64,000 bases of DNA from assembly GCA_028023455.1 (NCBI GenBank), contig JAQFVV010000043.1, positions 3,411,483-3,475,482 of the forward strand, given 5' to 3'. Each line of letters starts with the position of its first letter. Within the stretch, counting starts at the first letter, position 1. Source of the DNA: Epiperipatus broadwayi (lineage: Eukaryota > Onychophora > Udeonychophora > Euonychophora > Peripatidae). Positions 59,645-64,000 of this stretch are shown one piece after another. A program made the position numbers and the translations under genes. A model generated the notes under the pieces. It saw nothing but the letters and a program-made list of their open reading frames with translations. It ran no database searches and was not told the origin of the DNA.

Positions 59645-61105
59645 AGAAGTAGTTAACAGCTACAAATACCTTGATCAGATTATTAATACAGATGGAAACA
59701 TCATGGATGAAATTAATCATAGAATTAAACTTGTTTGGAGTGTTTTTGTTACAAATAAATTTATATTGAGTCAAATAATTTTACTTTTGGGAAATATATG
59801 TATTCAAGCACGAGTGCGTGTGCGGCGCAACTGCTCCCAAAAGCTATTAATACAAAATAGCTAACTAAAAATATTAAACTAGCTGAGCACTTTCAAAGGA
59901 TCTTGCCTTCATAATCATAGCTTGCTAATACATTTAATGATATGCAAATATGCTAATTCCATTTTTTTGATAAAGCAAAGCACGTGTCCTTCCTGTTTAT
60001 GGCATTGTTGTCTCATGAGATGAATAAAGCCTCTTTGATTTTTCTTTTGAGGTCATGTCTCTCTCTACACACAATTGTGGGATTATCCGGAATGCACTCG
60101 TGGTGACTTGTGCTCTGGTGATGATAGAAAACTGAATAGGTAGAAGGATCGTTGTGAGAACTATTGTATGAATATTTATGTTGTGCTAATCGTATGGCCA
60201 AAGATGCTCTGCTTTTCCCATAATATGTACCTTTACAATTATTGTTGGATCATGCAACGATCCTTCTACCTATTCAGTTTTCTATCATCACCAGAGCACA
60301 AGTCACCACGAGTGCATTCCGGACAATCCCACAATGGTGTGTAGAGAGAGACATGACCTCAAAAGAAAAATTAAAGAGGCTTTATTCATCTCACAAGACA
60401 ACGATGCCATAAACAGGAAGGACACGTGCTTTGCTTTATCAAAAAAATGGAATTAGCATATTCGCATATCATTAAATGTATTAGCAAGCTATGATTATGA
60501 AGGCAAGATCCTTTGAAAGCGCTCAGCTAGTTTATTATTTTTAGTTATCTATTTTATATTAATAGCTTTTAGGAACAGTTGCGCCGCACACGCACTCGTG
60601 CTTAAATAACTTTATACTAAAAAGAAATATGCCAATGTGTTTGAAAAGGAAGGTTTTTAATAAATGTGTTTTACCAATTTTTACTTATGGATGTGAGAGT
60701 TGGACACTTAATAGAAGAGCAATATAGAGACTTCAGACCACTCAAAGAAGTATGGAGAGATGCATGTTGGGAGTAACAAGAAGAGATTGAAAACGCAATA
60801 TATTGGTAAGAGAACAAACAGGTGTTACTGACTTCATTGAAAAAATTAAAAAACTGAAATGGAGTTGGGCTTAACATATTGCTGAGAGATGATAATAGAT
60901 GGACAATTGAAATCTTAAACTGGATTACAAGAGATTGTAAAAGACCCAGAAAGAGACCACATGTGAGATGGATGGATGAAATAAGAAAGTGTGCAAGGGT
61001 GATGTGAAGAAGAAAAGCTAGAAATCAGAGAAGATGGATGAAACTTTGAGAGACCTTTATCATGCAATGGATTGATAGTGGTTGGTGATGATGATGATGA
61101 ATATA
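59645..61105 (+). pseudogene. RTE-type LINE copy, split by a foldback insertion
   Basis: The left piece (59645-59766) has NSYKYL-like and IMDEINHRIKL coding. The right piece (60604-61105) covers MPMCLKRKVFNKCVLPI-like, TQRSMERCMLGV, RKRPHVRWMDEIRKCA and the (TGATGATGA) tail. In-frame stops occur (for example after RRD, and SWA changed to a stop). The two halves align to one uninterrupted stretch of the 8.2-kb copy, so the 837 bp between them were inserted later. Confidence 0.85.
59767..60603. mobile_element. Foldback element carrying a PLE GIY-YIG endonuclease fragment
   Basis: Two arms of 349 bp (59806-60154 and 60255-60603) are almost perfect complements around a 100-bp spacer. The flanks AAATAAATTTATATT (59752-59766) and AAATAACTTTATACT (60604-60618) look like a 15-bp duplication with two mismatches. 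Each arm encodes, on opposite strands, the same peptide. On the plus strand from about 60314 it reads CIPDNPTMVCRERHDLKRKI then KEALFI and INRKD. That pattern (R-E-x-H-D-L-K-R-x-I-K-E-A, then N-R-x-D) resembles the C-terminal part of GIY-YIG endonucleases in Penelope-like elements. The GIY-YIG motif itself is absent, so no activity is expected. Confidence 0.7.
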
Positions 61106-61109
61106 ACAG

Positions 61110-61340
61110 TATTACAAATTTTTAAAAAAGAAGTTTCTATATAATTTTTTTCTGTATCACAAGAAACAGTTGAGCAGAAGAACACAAGAAATTGTTAACT
61201 GCCAGTCTTTCAGTTTCTTGATCCATTTTGCTGTTTGCAGAGTAAAACTCTTTTTTTTCTAGTGATATTAAACATTTTTTATATATTCTTTTTAAAAGTT
61301 TACAGCTACATAATTTTCAACTAGAATTCTGGAAGCAGTT
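61110..61340. other. Unassigned AT-rich sequence
   Basis: No gene recognised. Confidence 0.4.
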
Positions 61341-61342
61341 AA

Positions 61343-62955
61343 TATGCCTGTAAAGAAATAACCTCTGAGCTAAAAATGAAAATGGATATCTTACATCGAT
61401 TGGAAAGAAGAAAAAGGAAATAATGACATTGAATTTATCCATATCTACCATCAGCACCATTTTGAAAAACAGACAGAATAGAACAAAGTGCTCAAAACAT
61501 CATAGGTACATCAAACCATACTCAAATCCCCAAATCATGGCATCCATATTAGAAAAACTGAAAAATTTCTACTCCAATGGAATGACTCATGTCACCATCA
61601 TCAACCATTATCAATCCACTGCAGGATGAAGGTCTCTCCAAGTTCAATCCATATTCGCAGATCTTTAGCTTCTCTTCTCCACATCATCACTGCACACTTT
61701 CTTATTTCATCCATCCATCTCACATGTGATCTCTTTCTGGGTCTTTTACAATCTCTCGGAATCCAGTTTAAGATTTCAATTGTCCATCTATTATTATGTC
61801 TTCTAGCAATATGTACAGCCCAACACCACTTCAGCCTTTTATTTTTTTCCAATGAGGTCCATAACACCTGTTCATTCTCTTACCCATATATGACTCATGT
61901 AAACACCAAGAAATATCTTATTCTTTATATTAATTTAGGCAAAGGCAATTAAACTGTTTCATAATCTTTGACAAAAAGCAATTGATGAGGAAGATAAAAG
62001 CATTAATGATTTAGATTTTAAAGGCAGTCATGAATTGTTTGATAGGTTTAAAAAGTGTGGATATCTTTAAAATGTAAAAATTACTAAAGAAATAGCCTCA
62101 ACAGATGATATTGCAGCCATAAAAATTAATATAAACTAAGAAGGATACACCATAAAGCAAATATTTAATGTTGATGAAATGGGTCTTGTTTGGAAACAAA
62201 TGCCTTCATACATATTTATTTCAGATGACAGACATCAAAGAATTGTCTTACATTACTACATGAAGAAAATACTGAACAATACAAAAGTGAAGTCACTTCC
62301 TGTCTACCAGTGAGAGTCCATATGCTGCTTTTAAAGGAATTGAAAAGCAATGGAAATAAAAAAGCATGAGTGGTAAGACATTTTAAAATTGTCAAGACAT
62401 ATCTCTTGCCTTTCATCAACAGATATTGCAGGAATAACAATCTTACAAATGGGGTTTTATTGCTACTAGACAATGTATCTGGACATCCAATGGATATTTC
62501 CAATTAAGCCAGCAATATCTGAATCATTTATTTATTACTACCAAGCCATTTCTTCAACCTATAAGTTCAGGAATCATCACAACTTTCTAGATATACTGTC
62601 TACAACAACAATGCGGCATCTTGTTGATACCTTGGATAAGGATGCTCATAACACAATTCTACAATGTTAGAAAGCTCTTCAATATAAAAACAGCCATTGA
62701 TTTCATAGAAAAGGCATGGTCTAAGGTCACTAGCACATATTTTAAACTTACATGAAAGGAAGTCTGCACAAATTCATTACAGACACAGAAGTCAAAAGAA
62801 ATTTAATCTTATGAAGAAACATACTTAACCAAAAATCAGGATTTACAAAAGTTGATGATGATACTACAAAAGAACTTTTGGATTCACACATGAAAAAATT
62901 AACTAATGAGGAATTAATTCAATTTCCATCAAGAAACTGAAGGAATTTATTTCAC
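61343..62955 (+). pseudogene. pogo/Tigger-type DDE transposase, decayed
   Basis: Starts with MPVKK and TSELKMKMDILHRLE-like sequence (61343-61400). LSISTISTILKNR (61426-61460) corresponds to the first helix-turn-helix of CENP-B/Tigger proteins. Then come FDRFKKCGYL-like (about 62035-62070), IFNVDEMGLVWKQMPS (62161-62210, first catalytic Asp) and LLLLDNVSGHP (62457-62489, second Asp). The third acidic region is unreadable. A run of LTNEELIQF fits the family's C-terminus near 62900. Many stops and frameshifts. An RTE fragment (61593-61889) splits it. It would have acted in the nucleus on TA target sites. Confidence 0.75.
61593..61889 (-). pseudogene. RTE-type LINE 3' fragment with 11-bp TSD
   Basis: 297 bp, minus strand, from the (ATC) tail to ACAACAC. 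Encodes LKWCWAVHIARRHNNRWTIE, LNWIPRDCKRPRKRSHVRWM and WIELGETFILQWIDNG. Perfect duplication ATGACTCATGT at 61582-61592 and 61890-61900. Inserted into the Tigger relic, so it is younger than that. Confidence 0.9.
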
Positions 62956-63004
62956 ATCAAGAGGCAACGAACAGCATTTTGGATGAATTTGATCCTGATT
63001 TACA

Positions 63005-63555
63005 ATGAACACTCATTGAATTTTCAGATGAAAATTCAATGAATGTTCAATTTTTAGATCTTAAGATAACTAGAAACAAAGATAAACTGGATTACTATAT
63101 AAACAGTGAGGATTGCCAATTCCTCTACAAGCTTTATGATAAATGCTTAGCCAGAGCCAGCACTTAAAATATCTCTGTCATTTATCATAAAGCTTGTAGA
63201 GGAATTGGCAATCCTCACTGTTTATAACTTACAAGCTTAAGAGATAGGATCATGTGATCTATGAATTGATCTATGACTTTTATTTTGGATTACTATATGT
63301 CTCTTAAACCAATAGCAAAAAGAGGATATATTCCATATGAATCAAAAGTACCTATGTCACATAAAATGGCAGGTTTAAAGTCCTTCTTATTTAGAAATAA
63401 CTTTTGTAAATATGCATCCGATAAAACCAAAAATATTAAAATTTATTTTAATGAAATGTTAAGCATTGGATATAATTATGATTGTGTTATTATACTGTTA
63501 AAATTTTTAATTCTAAATATAAAAGTAATATTAATAATAATGTTAATTCGGTAAT
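63005..63555 (+). pseudogene. Penelope-like reverse transcriptase fragment, split by family D hairpin
   Basis: NVQFLDLKITRNKDKLDYY (63043-63100) continues after an insertion with MSLKPIAKRGYIPYESKVPM, SHKMAGLKSFLFR and the YNY-x2-I end (63299-63500). The order F-L-D-L-x-I-x-R, then K-P-x-A-K-x-G-Y-I-P-x-E-S-x-V-P-x-S-x-K-x-x-G is typical of the thumb-side part of PLE-type reverse transcriptases. The catalytic D-D box lies upstream and is absent. The 93-residue frame at 63273-63554 is the downstream half. Clade assignment is from memory of the motif, not a search. Confidence 0.6.
63101..63286. repeat. Family D hairpin insertion with 12-bp TSD
   Basis: Perfect duplication GGATTACTATAT at 63089-63100 and 63287-63298. 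The 186-bp insert has arms of 44 bp (63102-63145 and 63179-63222) that are perfect complements, then a single-stranded right part (TAACTTACAAGCTTAAGAG to CTATGACTTTTATTTT). Family D also occurs at 29459-29585. It encodes nothing and splits the PLE frame. Confidence 0.85.
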
Positions 63556-64000
63556 CATCTGAAATCCGGCACGGCCGCTTGGGGCGTTGATGCTATACAA
63601 AATCAATCAAATGCAACCTTACTGGGCCACCACAACTTTTTTTTATATAATATGATTTTTTTTTTTTGATTAAACAAATTTTTATTTCATTTATAACATG
63701 ATTTCTTTTTTATTAAACAAATTTTTATATTCATTGTTTTTTTTTAACCTGACATTTTTCTTTATTCAACAAATTTTGGTAATTTAATTTTGTGTTTATT
63801 TTTCTGAATTTTAAAACTTTGGACTGTTTCACGACTAAAAAACTTGTTTTAACACCGCCGAAAAAATATAATCCAATTATTTGGGACTTGTTTCGACCTT
63901 TTTTTTTTTTTTTGGTTGACTAAATTGTTTTTCTTATTATTATTAAATCAAAAGTAACTTTTGTGTTGTTTCGGGTTAAAAAAAAATGCTTTGAAACCCC
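63556..64000. other. Window end: short tandem AT/T-rich repeats
   Basis: ATCCGGCACGGCCGC at 63564-63579 is the most GC-rich word of the area. From 63657 to 63775 a unit of about 55 bp (T-run, TTAAACAAATTTTT, ATTCATT) repeats roughly 2-3 times. No gene recognised. Confidence 0.5.

Noticed and set aside
60013-60201. An independent 62-residue gene on the minus strand
   Set aside because: It is the left arm of the foldback; the same peptide is encoded on the opposite strand in the right arm, and it is only a piece of a PLE endonuclease.

Overview
This is a gene-poor, AT-rich stretch of an animal nuclear genome, almost certainly an invertebrate. It contains decayed RTE-type LINEs, tRNA-derived SINEs, a piggyBac, a pogo/Tigger relic, Penelope-like (PLE) relics, many foldback elements and microsatellites. 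A mollusc, flatworm or cnidarian would fit, but the sequence does not decide. I could not support a single host protein exon, rRNA or functional tRNA. Nearly every long open frame is chance, simple repeat or transposon debris.

The most interesting content is two unrelated families of medium-length repeats, called A and B here. Each carries a type I hammerhead ribozyme (HHR) fold with a very short stem III and a two-part stem I. Family A (about 3.5, 4.6, 5.5-6.05, 11.7-12.3 and 13.4-13.8 kb, around 35-36.6 kb, and a variant at 2.0-2.5 kb) has a unit of about 468 bp. Downstream of the ribozyme it has a tRNA-like box B. Family B (9.3-9.8, 11.1-11.5, 24.3-24.9, 29.8-30.8, 51.1-52.5 and 58.85-59.4 kb) has a unit of about 440 bp and a canonical GUC cleavage site in the best copy. 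Both occur as tandem or head-to-head copies. This resembles metazoan retrozymes and the schistosome Sm-alpha repeats. PLE reverse transcriptase and GIY-YIG endonuclease relics occur at 63.0-63.55 kb and 59.8-60.6 kb; PLEs are the element class known to carry HHRs and proposed to mobilise such repeats.

Layout: 0-7.5 kb holds foldbacks and family A; 8.2-8.8 kb is an RTE insertion with a 12-bp target-site duplication (TSD); 9-14 kb holds families B and A; 15-20 kb is mostly unassigned AT-rich DNA with two RTE fragments; 23.1-24.2 kb is a tandemly duplicated LINE C-terminus; 24.9-25.9 kb is an RTE reverse transcriptase fragment cut by a CTTT microsatellite; 26-34.4 kb holds SINEs, family B and foldbacks; 37.6-38.6 kb is RTE; 41.9-45.55 kb is a nearly intact piggyBac with TTAA flanks, terminal inverted repeats and one frameshift; 45.7-46.4 kb is an RTE endonuclease fragment split by a SINE; 47.9 kb is another LINE reverse transcriptase; 51-54.3 kb is a family B array and a separate array of structured 311-bp units inserted with a 12-bp TSD; 59.6-61.1 kb is an RTE fragment split by a foldback that captured PLE endonuclease sequence; 61.3-63.6 kb is a Tigger relic with an RTE insertion, followed by a PLE reverse transcriptase fragment with its own insertion.

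Nothing here forms an operon or pathway. The interactions are those of parasites: non-autonomous A, B and SINE copies would depend on enzymes encoded by RTE- or PLE-like elements, of which only dead copies lie in the window. Ribozyme folds, TSDs and homologies were read by eye; none was computed.
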